Source: Clostridiales bacterium (GTDB taxonomy: Bacteria > Bacillota_E > Sulfobacillia > Sulfobacillales > JAIMBI01). Taken from it: a stretch of DNA of 5,415 bases. Both the position numbers and the translations under genes were made by a program. A model generated the notes under the pieces. That model was not told the DNA's origin, did not search any database, and worked only from the letters and a program-made list of their open reading frames with translations. Position 1 is the stretch's first letter. Each line of letters opens with the position of its first letter. Positions 1-4,774 of the stretch are shown here, piece by piece. The DNA is taken from assembly GCA_027318915.1 (NCBI GenBank), contig DAHVOH010000139.1, positions 1 through 5,415 on the forward strand. The letters are read 5' to 3'.

Positions 1-447
1 CGCTTGGTCCTCCGTGCGGGTGGAGGCGCGACCCTGGTCGTCGCGCTCAAACAGGAAAAATTCCACTTCCGGCGCCACCTGCACCGCGAATCCCTGCTGA
101 TGCGCCAAGGCCAGCACCCTTTTTAAGGCGCTCCGCGGGCAGCCGGCATAGGGAGTGCCGTCGGGTCGCCGAATGTCGCAAATCAGGCGGGCCGTTGGCG
201 CGGGGCCCGACGGCCACGGCAAAATCATGAACGTGGCGGGGTCGGGCAACAAAAACATGTCAGCTTCCTCAACGCGGGCAAATCCCTCGATGGACGATCC
301 GTCAAACAGGACCTCGCCGTCCAGGGCCCGCGGCAGCAATTCGACGGGAATGGCGACGTTCTTGGCCACACCCAGCACATCGGTGAACTGAAGGCCGACC
401 TGGCGAACGCCCGCGTCCCGGGCGCGGGCGACGATGTCGTCGTGCAT
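1..447 (-). CDS. glnA: Type I glutamine synthetase, N-terminal part (runs off left edge)
   Basis: This enzyme makes glutamine from glutamate and ammonia with ATP in the cytoplasm. The 149 visible residues begin at an ATG (447-445). GGAGGAG lies 7 bases upstream (461-455). Residues 21-34 match the beta-grasp domain motif FTDVLGVAKNVAIP, and residues 48-64 match the FDGSSIEGFARVEEADM signature. Residues 126-133 (PEVEFFLF) carry the start of the metal-binding Glu-x-Glu strand. Arg58, in GFARVEEAD, aligns with the Arg62 region of Bacillus GlnA, which takes part in glutamine feedback inhibition. The E. coli-type enzymes lack it. This, with the KNVxIP motif, points to the GSI-alpha class, which is not adenylylated. 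About two thirds of the protein, including most of the catalytic barrel, lies outside the window. The gene is divergent from the proline-rich gene. I see no clear GlnR/TnrA operator. The family call is firm; the subclass is inferred. Confidence 0.95.
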   Translation of the reverse strand, partial: MHDDIVARARDAGVRQVGLQFTDVLGVAKNVAIPVELLPRALDGEVLFDGSSIEGFARVEEADMFLLPDPATFMILPWPSGPAPTARLICDIRRPDGTPYAGCPRSALKRVLALAHQQGFAVQVAPEVEFFLFERDDQGRASTRTEDQA

Positions 448-495
448 CGCACATCTCCTCCGCTTGCCCCAATTTCTCGGACCGCCGCGAATCTC

Positions 496-502
496 TATAA
501 TA
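496..502. promoter_or_regulatory. Shared divergent -10 core (TATAATA)
   Basis: The heptamer reads TATAAT on the plus strand (496-501), a perfect -10. On the minus strand it reads TATTAT (502-497), a 5/6 match. It sits in the gap between glnA (minus) and the proline-rich gene (plus). Predicted starts near 508 (plus) and 490 (minus) would give leaders of about 80 and 43 bases. No convincing -35 hexamer lies 15-19 bases away on either strand; the best are TTTCTC (473-478) on plus and TTTCGC (523-518) on minus. The call therefore rests on the -10 and the gene arrangement. Confidence 0.45.
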
Positions 503-588
503 CGAGGGGCTTGGCTCGCGAAAGGCCCCCGGCCCGATCGGCAACACGCCGCGCCCGCAGCGAACGGCGACAGAGGAGGCATGGCCGA

Positions 589-948
589 ATGAGGGGATCG
601 AGACGGCCCATGAGGATCGCGGCGGCAGTGCTTCTCGCGCTGGCGATCGGGGGCGGCATCGCCTGGACGGCGCATCCTCGTCCGACGGCGGCCGCCGTCC
701 CGACAAAGTCCGTGGCGCGCCGCCGTCCGGCGCCCTACCAGGTGCTCAAGCCCGAAGTCACCACCGTCACCATGCCGCCGCGCACCGCCCCGTCCACCGT
801 CGCCGTCCCGCCGCCGCCCAAGCCCCCGGCCGTCCCTCCCGGGGCCGCAGGCCCGAAGGGACCCGCGGCACCGGCGCCGCCGCCCCCCAAAACCTCTCCC
901 CCGCGTCCGTCGGTCCTCGCTCCGTTGCTGGCGCTGCTGCCGCAATAG
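589..948 (+). CDS. Small membrane-anchored proline-rich protein, function unknown
   Basis: I do not recognise this 119-residue protein. The N-terminus is basic (RGSRRPMR), followed by one hydrophobic segment at residues 9-27, rich in Ala, Leu and Ile. It looks like a signal anchor or an uncleaved signal peptide. An Ala-rich stretch near residues 34-37 could be a cleavage site, but this is not clear. The rest is basic, then strongly proline- and alanine-rich, with runs such as PPPPKPP and APPPPKTSPP. It ends in a short hydrophobic tail (SVLAPLLALLPQ). Such tails are usually extended and disordered and can span a cell wall or bind partners. The ATG at 589 is chosen because AGAGGAGG (572-579) lies 9 bases upstream. 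An in-frame ATG at 610 would still keep the hydrophobic segment. An open frame reaching back to 442 would run into the glnA start and has no ribosome site. The protein is low-complexity, so chance coding in GC-rich DNA is not excluded. The ribosome site, the promoter and the N-terminus argue for a real gene. Confidence 0.68.
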   Translation: MRGSRRPMRIAAAVLLALAIGGGIAWTAHPRPTAAAVPTKSVARRRPAPYQVLKPEVTTVTMPPRTAPSTVAVPPPPKPPAVPPGAAGPKGPAAPAPPPPKTSPPRPSVLAPLLALLPQ

Positions 949-985
949 GCGTCGGCGTCCGCGCCGCCCGAGGTCTCATCGGCAT

Positions 986-1843
986 TCAGGCGTCCCATCG
1001 CTTGAGAATGCTGGCCTCGTCCAGCGCCGCGAAGCGCGCCGCATGAACGGCCCACACTTGAAACGCCACCGCTCCGAGGGCGGGCGAGAAGTTGGCGCTC
1101 TCCGCCATTTCGACCGCCAGCCGCATGTCCTTGGTTCGATTGGCCACGGAGAAGCCCGGGTCAAACGCCCGCCGTCCCCAGCGATCCAACGCCTTGGCCA
1201 ACTCGAATGACTGGGCCGAACTGTAGGGCAGCACTTCGGCCATCGTCGCCAGCGGGATCCCGGCCGCCTCGCCGAGACGAAGGCCTTCGGCCGACGCCAG
1301 CAGGGTCATGCCGGAAATCAGGTTGCCCACCAGCTTCAGGCTCTGACCGAGGCCGCTCTCGCCGACGTAGACGATGCGCTTGCCCATCGCCTCAAACAAC
1401 GCGTGCACTTCTTCAAAAGCCTGGCGGGGCCCGCCCACCATGATGGTGAGGGTGCCTTCCCGAGCCCCCACATCGCCGCCCGTCACCGGAGCGTCCAGCC
1501 AAATCACCCCGTGCCCGGCGGCTTCTTCCGCCAAGCCGCGGGTCGTGTCCGGAGAGATGGTGGACATGTCCACCACCACGCTGCCCTGAGCCGCCCCGGC
1601 CAGGACGCCGTCCGGACCCGCCGCCACCGCCCGCACCGCCGCGTCATCGGTGACCATGGTGATCGTCACGTCGGCGCCCCGGGCGGCGTCGCGCGGCGTC
1701 GCCGCCCAGCGCGCTCCCGCCGCCACCAGCGGTTCCGCCCTGGACGCCGTCCGGTTGTAGACTTGGAGATCATGGCCCGCCTTCAACAAATTGAGCGCCA
1801 TCGGCTGCCCCATTACACCCAAACCGACAAAACCCACCTGCAC
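986..1843 (-). CDS. NAD(P)-dependent 3-hydroxyisobutyrate dehydrogenase-family oxidoreductase
   Basis: This cytoplasmic enzyme belongs to the beta-hydroxyacid dehydrogenase family, which interconverts short beta-hydroxy acids and their semialdehydes (3-hydroxyisobutyrate, tartronate semialdehyde, succinic semialdehyde). The length of 285 residues is typical. The N-terminal Rossmann fold has GLGVMG at residues 7-12. The end of beta-2 reads VYNRT (28-32), an Asn-Arg-Thr often linked to NADP preference. The substrate loop DAPVTGG is at 117-123, where many members have Ser in place of Thr121. The catalytic region GLGQSLKLVGN places the catalytic lysine at 170 and the conserved Asn at 174. NRTKDM (235-240) holds the usual Lys-Asp pair. 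The start is GTG at 1843, with GGGAGGG (1857-1851) 7 bases upstream; a second GTG two codons on is possible. It lies 124 bases downstream of the acyl reductase on the same strand and may be co-transcribed. The 3' end faces the proline-rich gene across 37 bases. The family is sure; the substrate cannot be read from sequence. Confidence 0.93.
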   Translation of the reverse strand: MQVGFVGLGVMGQPMALNLLKAGHDLQVYNRTASRAEPLVAAGARWAATPRDAARGADVTITMVTDDAAVRAVAAGPDGVLAGAAQGSVVVDMSTISPDTTRGLAEEAAGHGVIWLDAPVTGGDVGAREGTLTIMVGGPRQAFEEVHALFEAMGKRIVYVGESGLGQSLKLVGNLISGMTLLASAEGLRLGEAAGIPLATMAEVLPYSSAQSFELAKALDRWGRRAFDPGFSVANRTKDMRLAVEMAESANFSPALGAVAFQVWAVHAARFAALDEASILKRWDA

Positions 1844-1869
1844 GCCTGGTCCCTCCCAGCGATCGCCCG

Positions 1870-1903
1870 CTCTCCTCTAGCATAGCCCGTCGGGCAGGGA
1901 GAG
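1870..1903 (-). repeat. Stem-loop in the leader of the hydroxyisobutyrate dehydrogenase gene
   Basis: CTCTCC (1870-1875) pairs with GGAGAG (1898-1903). Inside lies a second short stem, GCCC (1885-1888) with GGGC (1892-1895), closed by a three-base loop. The structure ends about 12 bases before the GGGAGGG ribosome site in the transcript. No U-tract follows it, so it is not a standard terminator. It could affect mRNA stability or translation, or be a chance result of the high GC content. Confidence 0.3.
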
Positions 1904-1920
1904 GCCATCGCCGTTCGGGA

Positions 1921-1978
1921 TCAAATCCGACCAACCCTCGTCGCGGCCCTGGAGCGACGGCGCTTGGTCAGGATTTGA
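1921..1978 (-). repeat. Long inverted repeat over the acyl reductase stop codon (possible terminator or processing hairpin)
   Basis: The left arm 1921-1934 (TCAAATCCGACCAA) pairs with 1964-1978 (TTGGTCAGGATTTGA) over 14 base pairs with one bulged base (1970). An inner stem follows, CGTCGC (1939-1944) with GCGACG (1954-1959), around a 9-base loop. A four-base internal mismatch separates the two stems. The arm at 1964-1978 contains the TGA stop (1970-1968) and the last codons of the reductase. No U-run follows in the transcript, so a classical Rho-independent terminator is not shown. A 3'-end stabiliser, a partial terminator or an RNase processing site would all fit. Confidence 0.6.
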
Positions 1979-3095
1979 CCGGATCGCCCAGGCGAAAAAC
2001 CGTGGGCGGAATCTCCGAGGCGCCCCCTGGGGCCAGCCGGCGCACCCGGTCGAACTCCTCGTCCGGTATGGCGCGTTCGAAGCGCCGAAAGCCCGCCAAG
2101 TGAAATCCATGCCGGGCGGCAATGCGATGAATCTCACGCGCTTTGTCGGGGTCGACCGTCGGACCGAGGGTGAAGTTCTCCAAACGACCGTCCAAGGCCA
2201 GCGCCATCGTCTCCGCCATGCACGCTTCGACCATGCGGGGCGGGAAGCCGAAGTCGAAGCCCATGTCGGCCGCGGCACCGGGCACCTCAATCACACCGCC
2301 GTCAATCACCATGACGTCGGGCCGCCGTTCGTTCACAAGGCGCGACAGGTTCCGCGGACGCGCCACGTCGCACACCAGCGCACCGGGTTTCAGATCCTCC
2401 GGCGCCACGATGGCGTCGGGCGCGGAGGAGACCGCAATCACCACATCCGCCTGCCGGATGGCGCGGGAAATATCGGTGTCCACGCTGAACCGGGTATCGG
2501 CATGCTGCCGCCCGAGCTCCTGGCGCAACATCTCCAGCCGCTCACGGCCCCGGGCCACCAAGGTCATTTCGGGCACCTGATCGGCCAGCAAATGACAACA
2601 GGCGGCGCCGATGGACCCCGTGGCCCCGATGACGGTGACGCTCGCCTGCCGGGGGTCAATCCCGAGGCGCGCGGCGCCGGCCAACGCACCCTCGACCGCG
2701 GTCGCGGTGGTGTAAGAATTTCCGCTGGTCACCGGAATGCCCAGTCGTTGACTGAGCGTGATCCCGCGGTCGCCCGCAATCTTGGTAAAGGCCCCGAGTC
2801 CGACGATCTCGGCACCCAGTGACTCCGCCATGTGGCCCGCCTTGGTCAGCGCCGCCAGCACCCGTTCATAGGGGCTTTCCAAGATGACGCGGGGCGTCAT
2901 CGGCAGCCCGATGAGCCACCCCTCCAACTCCTCTCCCTGGACGGACCGGACGCCGGTGACATGACCCACCCGGAGCGGGGGCACTCGGCTGAAGACACTC
3001 TCCACCACCCGTTCGGGCAGCCACCGGGTGAAGGGAAACTTGCGCGCGAAGTCGTCGAGGCGCAGCGGGTGAAGGATAAAGGCAAATCGTCGCAC
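1968..3095 (-). CDS. Long-chain acyl-ACP reductase-like oxidoreductase (AAR/COG5322 type)
   Basis: The 375-residue protein resembles cyanobacterial acyl-[acyl-carrier-protein] reductase, which reduces fatty acyl-ACP to fatty aldehyde with NADPH. Shared features, compared from memory, come in the same order. These are a GLGAFTKI segment (99-106, like ALGGFSSIV), TSGNSYTTA (123-131, like TGNTHTAY) and the Rossmann motif VIGATGSIGAACC (155-167). Further on are ARGRERLEMLRQELGR (181-196), DGGVIEVPG (265-273), EACMAETM (290-297, like FACFAEAM) and a terminal AARHGF block (326-331). Cys292 sits where AAR has its acyl-thioester cysteine. The start is the GTG at 3095, because AAAGGAG (3109-3103) lies 7 bases upstream. 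An in-frame extension to 3308 is basic and low-complexity, has no ribosome site and crosses the predicted promoter. A tail of about 35 residues after 340 exceeds my recollection of the cyanobacterial enzyme (near 340 residues). Databases often label such proteins shikimate dehydrogenase-like, but I see no shikimate-site motif. The family is likely; the acyl substrate is inferred. Confidence 0.8.
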   Translation of the reverse strand: MRRFAFILHPLRLDDFARKFPFTRWLPERVVESVFSRVPPLRVGHVTGVRSVQGEELEGWLIGLPMTPRVILESPYERVLAALTKAGHMAESLGAEIVGLGAFTKIAGDRGITLSQRLGIPVTSGNSYTTATAVEGALAGAARLGIDPRQASVTVIGATGSIGAACCHLLADQVPEMTLVARGRERLEMLRQELGRQHADTRFSVDTDISRAIRQADVVIAVSSAPDAIVAPEDLKPGALVCDVARPRNLSRLVNERRPDVMVIDGGVIEVPGAAADMGFDFGFPPRMVEACMAETMALALDGRLENFTLGPTVDPDKAREIHRIAARHGFHLAGFRRFERAIPDEEFDRVRRLAPGGASEIPPTVFRLGDPVKS

Positions 3096-3176
3096 CGGAA
3101 CGCTCCTTTGGAACCTTTTTTGGACGCTGGGTGACCCGGCTCGGTGAGCGGGACCTGGACGGCGGCACCGATCGGC

Positions 3177-3200
3177 GGCAGGGGCGGCCGCCGGCCTGCC
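3177..3200 (-). repeat. GC-rich hairpin in the acyl reductase mRNA leader
   Basis: GGCAGG (3177-3182) pairs with CCTGCC (3195-3200). The interior is itself a GGCGGCCGCC palindrome (3183-3192). It would form roughly 40-65 bases into a leader of about 145 bases, if transcription starts near 3240. It lies about 70 bases upstream of the ribosome site and has no U-tract. It may be a chance product of GC-rich sequence. Confidence 0.25.
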
Positions 3201-3227
3201 TCCGTCTCCCGTCCTCGCTCGCGCAAG

Positions 3228-3247
3228 TGTGCACAACTCTGTGCACA
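3228..3247. promoter_or_regulatory. Tandem TGTGCACA operator at the acyl reductase start site
   Basis: Two identical 8-base perfect palindromes, TGTGCACA, lie at 3228-3235 and 3240-3247, separated by ACTC. The outer copy shares its last base with the minus-strand -10 (3252-3247), and the pair spans roughly the predicted transcription start. This is the classic place for a repressor. I cannot name the regulator. The sequence is neither a Rex box nor a DnaA box. Confidence 0.55.
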
Positions 3248-3275
3248 TTGTATCCTCGCGGGGCCAGCCTGCCAA
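3247..3275 (-). promoter_or_regulatory. Predicted housekeeping promoter of the acyl reductase gene
   Basis: On the minus strand, TTGGCA (3275-3270, 5/6 match to TTGACA) is followed by a 17-base spacer and TACAAT (3252-3247, 5/6 match to TATAAT). The predicted start is near 3240, which gives a leader of about 145 bases before the GTG at 3095. This is the best-matched full promoter in the window. It supports the shorter start of the reductase, because an upstream start at 3308 would lie outside the transcript. Confidence 0.6.
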
Positions 3276-3279
3276 GTCT

Positions 3280-3292
3280 CCGGACAGTCCGG
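3280..3292. promoter_or_regulatory. CCGGAC-A-GTCCGG palindrome upstream of the acyl reductase promoter
   Basis: Six-base arms around a single A form a perfect palindrome, placed just upstream of the minus-strand -35 (3275-3270). This position could suit an activator of the acyl reductase gene. GC-rich DNA makes such palindromes by chance fairly often, and no regulator is known for it. Confidence 0.25.
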
Positions 3293-3350
3293 GGTTCCCA
3301 ATCCGCATCCGCCTTGACCGCCTCGCGGGGTCGATTCCCGATGGTCTCTT

Positions 3351-3368
3351 TTGTGAAATCTTTCACAA
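3351..3368. promoter_or_regulatory. Rex operator (redox-sensing repressor box)
   Basis: TTGTGAAA (3351-3358), TC, TTTCACAA (3361-3368) is a perfect 18-base inverted repeat that matches the known Rex consensus (TTGTGAAnnnnTTCACAA). Rex binds DNA when NADH/NAD+ is low and lets go when NADH rises. The box lies 41 bases before the NADH dehydrogenase ATG and overlaps the best -35 candidate, TTCACA (3362-3367). Binding there would block transcription. Rex control of type II NADH dehydrogenase is known in Bacillus. The rex gene itself is not in the window. Confidence 0.88.
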
Positions 3369-3392
3369 CAAAGCCGCTCCCGGTGGTATCAT
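3362..3392 (+). promoter_or_regulatory. Predicted promoter of the NADH dehydrogenase gene
   Basis: TATCAT (3387-3392, 5/6 match) is preceded by TGG, giving an extended -10 (TGn). The best -35 is TTCACA (3362-3367, 5/6), inside the right arm of the Rex box with a 19-base spacer. The start would fall near 3398-3401, which leaves a leader of only about 10 bases and only just includes the GGAGGGAG ribosome site. That tightness lowers confidence. A TTGACC at 3314-3319 has no good -10 partner. Confidence 0.4.
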
Positions 3393-3409
3393 GAAGAGGA
3401 GGGAGCCTC

Positions 3410-4504
3410 ATGGAGAACGTCCGCCGAATCGTGGTTGTGGGCGGCGGCTATGCCGGATTGGCCGCTCTGGCCGTCTTGAGCCACCGCCGTGATGTGGAGT
3501 TGAGCCTGCTGGACCCCGAACCGGGACAAGTCCTGGTGACGGAGTTGGTTCAGGCTTTGGATCCGGACGACGATCCCGGCACCCATCAAATCGCCTTCGC
3601 CGACCTGTTCCGGCACACGGCCATCCGCCACTATCCCGTCCGCGTCACCCGCATCATGGCCTCGCGCCGTCAAGTCGCCAGCGACGACGGCCGCCTCTGG
3701 TCCTTCGACCAGCTGGTGCTGGCGCCCGGCTCGGAGAGCGCGGTGCCGCCCCATGCCGGATGGACCGACCACGCTTGGCCGCTGCGCCGTTTGGAAGATG
3801 CCCTGGCGCTTCGCGATTGCCTGGCCCGCGCCGACGACCAGCGCGTGGCGGTGGTGGGGGCCGGGCTGACTGGAGTGGAAGTGGCCGGACGGCTTTCGGC
3901 CCGGCATCGCGTGACGCTCATCGAGCAGAGCGGTCAGGTCCTTCCCGGGTTTGGTCCCGGTCTTTCCCTCTATGCCGCCCATCACCTGAGTCTCGCCGGT
4001 GTCCGGATCATGACCGGAGCCCATATCCGTGCGGTGGGAGCCGGCACCATCGCCTTCGAGGCCGAACCTCCCCTCGCCTATGACGTGCTGGTGTGGGCGG
4101 GAGGCCAGCGCGCGCCGGGGTGGATCGCGGACGGCGACCTCATCGTGGGATCGGACGGGTACCCCGTGGTCGACGCTTGGGGTCGCAATCAAGCCGGCAT
4201 CTACGTCGCCGGAGATCTCTGGCGGGTGCCAGGGACCCGGCGTCCCACCCCTCCCACGGCGCAGGTGGCCGTATTGGCCGGCGCGTTCGTGGGGCGGACG
4301 CTGCTGGCGGAACTGGACGGCGCATCCCTCCCGAACCCGTTCGCGCCGCGTCTGCAGGGCCTCATGGTGTCCCTCACCCCGCATCACGGGGTCGGATGGG
4401 TGCGGCGGGGCGGCATCCCGATAGTGGGTCCGGGAGCCGCCTGGGCGCAAAGGTTCGCGTTTCGCCAATACCGCCGGCAGGTGCTGGAGCAATTCGACCG
4501 CTGA
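3410..4504 (+). CDS. ndh: Type II NADH dehydrogenase-like FAD oxidoreductase
   Basis: NDH-2 enzymes pass electrons from NADH through FAD to membrane quinone without pumping protons. The 364 residues show the two-dinucleotide-fold plan. The FAD-binding GGGYAG is at 11-16, and LVLAPGSE is at 102-109. The NADH-binding VVGAGLTGVEVAG is at 148-160, with Glu157 at the position conserved in NDH-2. VWAGGQRAP is at 228-236, the second FAD motif GIYVAGD at 263-269, and PPTAQVAVLAG at 281-291. In known NDH-2 the last motif reads AQxAxQ at the quinone site; here the second Gln is Leu289. The C-terminus is basic and amphipathic but shorter than the usual membrane anchor (family near 390-400 residues). The ATG at 3410 follows AGGAGG (3397-3402) by 7 bases. 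The Rex box in front strongly supports an NADH-linked role. No redox-active CxxC pair is present, so disulfide reductases are unlikely. A related quinone or other FAD reductase remains possible. Confidence 0.87.
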   Translation: MENVRRIVVVGGGYAGLAALAVLSHRRDVELSLLDPEPGQVLVTELVQALDPDDDPGTHQIAFADLFRHTAIRHYPVRVTRIMASRRQVASDDGRLWSFDQLVLAPGSESAVPPHAGWTDHAWPLRRLEDALALRDCLARADDQRVAVVGAGLTGVEVAGRLSARHRVTLIEQSGQVLPGFGPGLSLYAAHHLSLAGVRIMTGAHIRAVGAGTIAFEAEPPLAYDVLVWAGGQRAPGWIADGDLIVGSDGYPVVDAWGRNQAGIYVAGDLWRVPGTRRPTPPTAQVAVLAGAFVGRTLLAELDGASLPNPFAPRLQGLMVSLTPHHGVGWVRRGGIPIVGPGAAWAQRFAFRQYRRQVLEQFDR

Positions 4505-4515
4505 CCGTCACCGGA

Positions 4516-4542
4516 GCGCGCCATCGCATTCGGTCGGCGCGC
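4516..4542 (+). terminator. Possible hairpin after the NADH dehydrogenase gene
   Basis: GCGCGCC (4516-4522) pairs with GGCGCGC (4536-4542) around a 13-base loop, 12 bases after the stop codon. No T-run follows, so Rho-independent termination is not shown. It is the only inverted repeat close to the gene's 3' end. Confidence 0.3.
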
Positions 4543-4699
4543 CGTGATTGGCGGGTCGTCGCGACGGCCGGTCGCATTCCCCGGAGACGGCGTCGTGCGG
4601 CTGGCTGCTCTTTCTCGATGACTCGGCCCGGCCCATCCTCCATGGCCTTTCCCGCTTAAAACACGACAACGCCCGCATCGCGTTCCATACTCAAGGCAA

Positions 4700-4719
4700 G
4701 GTGCCTGCCGGCAGGAACC
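4700..4719. promoter_or_regulatory. Quasi-palindrome upstream of the CBS-PAS gene (possible operator)
   Basis: The core CCTGCCGGCAGG (4704-4715) is a perfect 12-base palindrome. It extends to GGT (4700-4702) and ACC (4717-4719) with one mismatched pair between. It lies 55 bases before the ATG at 4775, just after the weak promoter-like pair ending at 4691. This would suit a repressor site or autoregulation. The sequence has no loop, so DNA binding is more likely than an RNA hairpin. No regulator is recognised. Confidence 0.35.
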
Positions 4720-4774
4720 GCTCCCGCCCAGGGGTGCTCACCGGGTCCGGTCGGGTCGGAAAGGAGCGATTGCA

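Larger units (their letters stand above)
4505..4774. other. Non-coding gap between NADH dehydrogenase and CBS-PAS regulator
   Basis: No believable gene is visible in these 270 bases. Short open frames on both strands have mixed, arginine-rich products and no ribosome sites. The gap holds the hairpin at 4516-4542, a CGTCGCGACG palindrome (4557-4566), the palindrome at 4700-4719, and a weak promoter-like pair (ACGACA 4663-4668, CATACT 4686-4691, 17-base spacer, 4/6 matches each). Confidence 0.5.

Noticed and set aside
442..588. Upstream extension of the proline-rich gene
   Set aside because: It starts inside the glnA start region, spans the shared -10 and has no ribosome site. AGAGGAGG points to the ATG at 589.
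581..592. Three-codon mini-ORF (Met-Ala-Glu) whose stop overlaps the proline-rich start as ATGA
   Set aside because: The ribosome site ends one base before its ATG, too close for use. The spacing fits the ATG at 589, so this is probably coincidence.
735..1055. Minus-strand glycine-rich open frame opposite the proline-rich gene
   Set aside because: Glycine runs are the complement of proline codons. It has no start signal and overlaps the end of the dehydrogenase gene.
2100..2822. Plus-strand open frame of 240 codons opposite the acyl reductase
   Set aside because: No ribosome site or recognisable domain; its composition is that of an antisense shadow.
3112..3121. T-rich run near 3115-3121 as a terminator tract
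   Set aside because: No stem precedes it in either direction. It is the A-rich spacer just before the acyl reductase ribosome site.
3228..3248. DnaA boxes (TTGTGCACA resembles TTGTCCACA)
   Set aside because: The key central base differs, the sites are self-palindromic, and no other origin features are present.
3096..3308. In-frame N-terminal extension of the acyl reductase (to 446 residues)
   Set aside because: It is basic and low-complexity with no ribosome site, and it crosses the predicted promoter and tandem operator. The GTG at 3095 has an ideal AAAGGAG.
3389..4492. Long minus-strand open frame of 367 codons opposite the NADH dehydrogenase
   Set aside because: Its product is His/Gly/Arg-rich with no family motif. 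It is a GC-codon shadow of a gene with clear FAD and NADH motifs.
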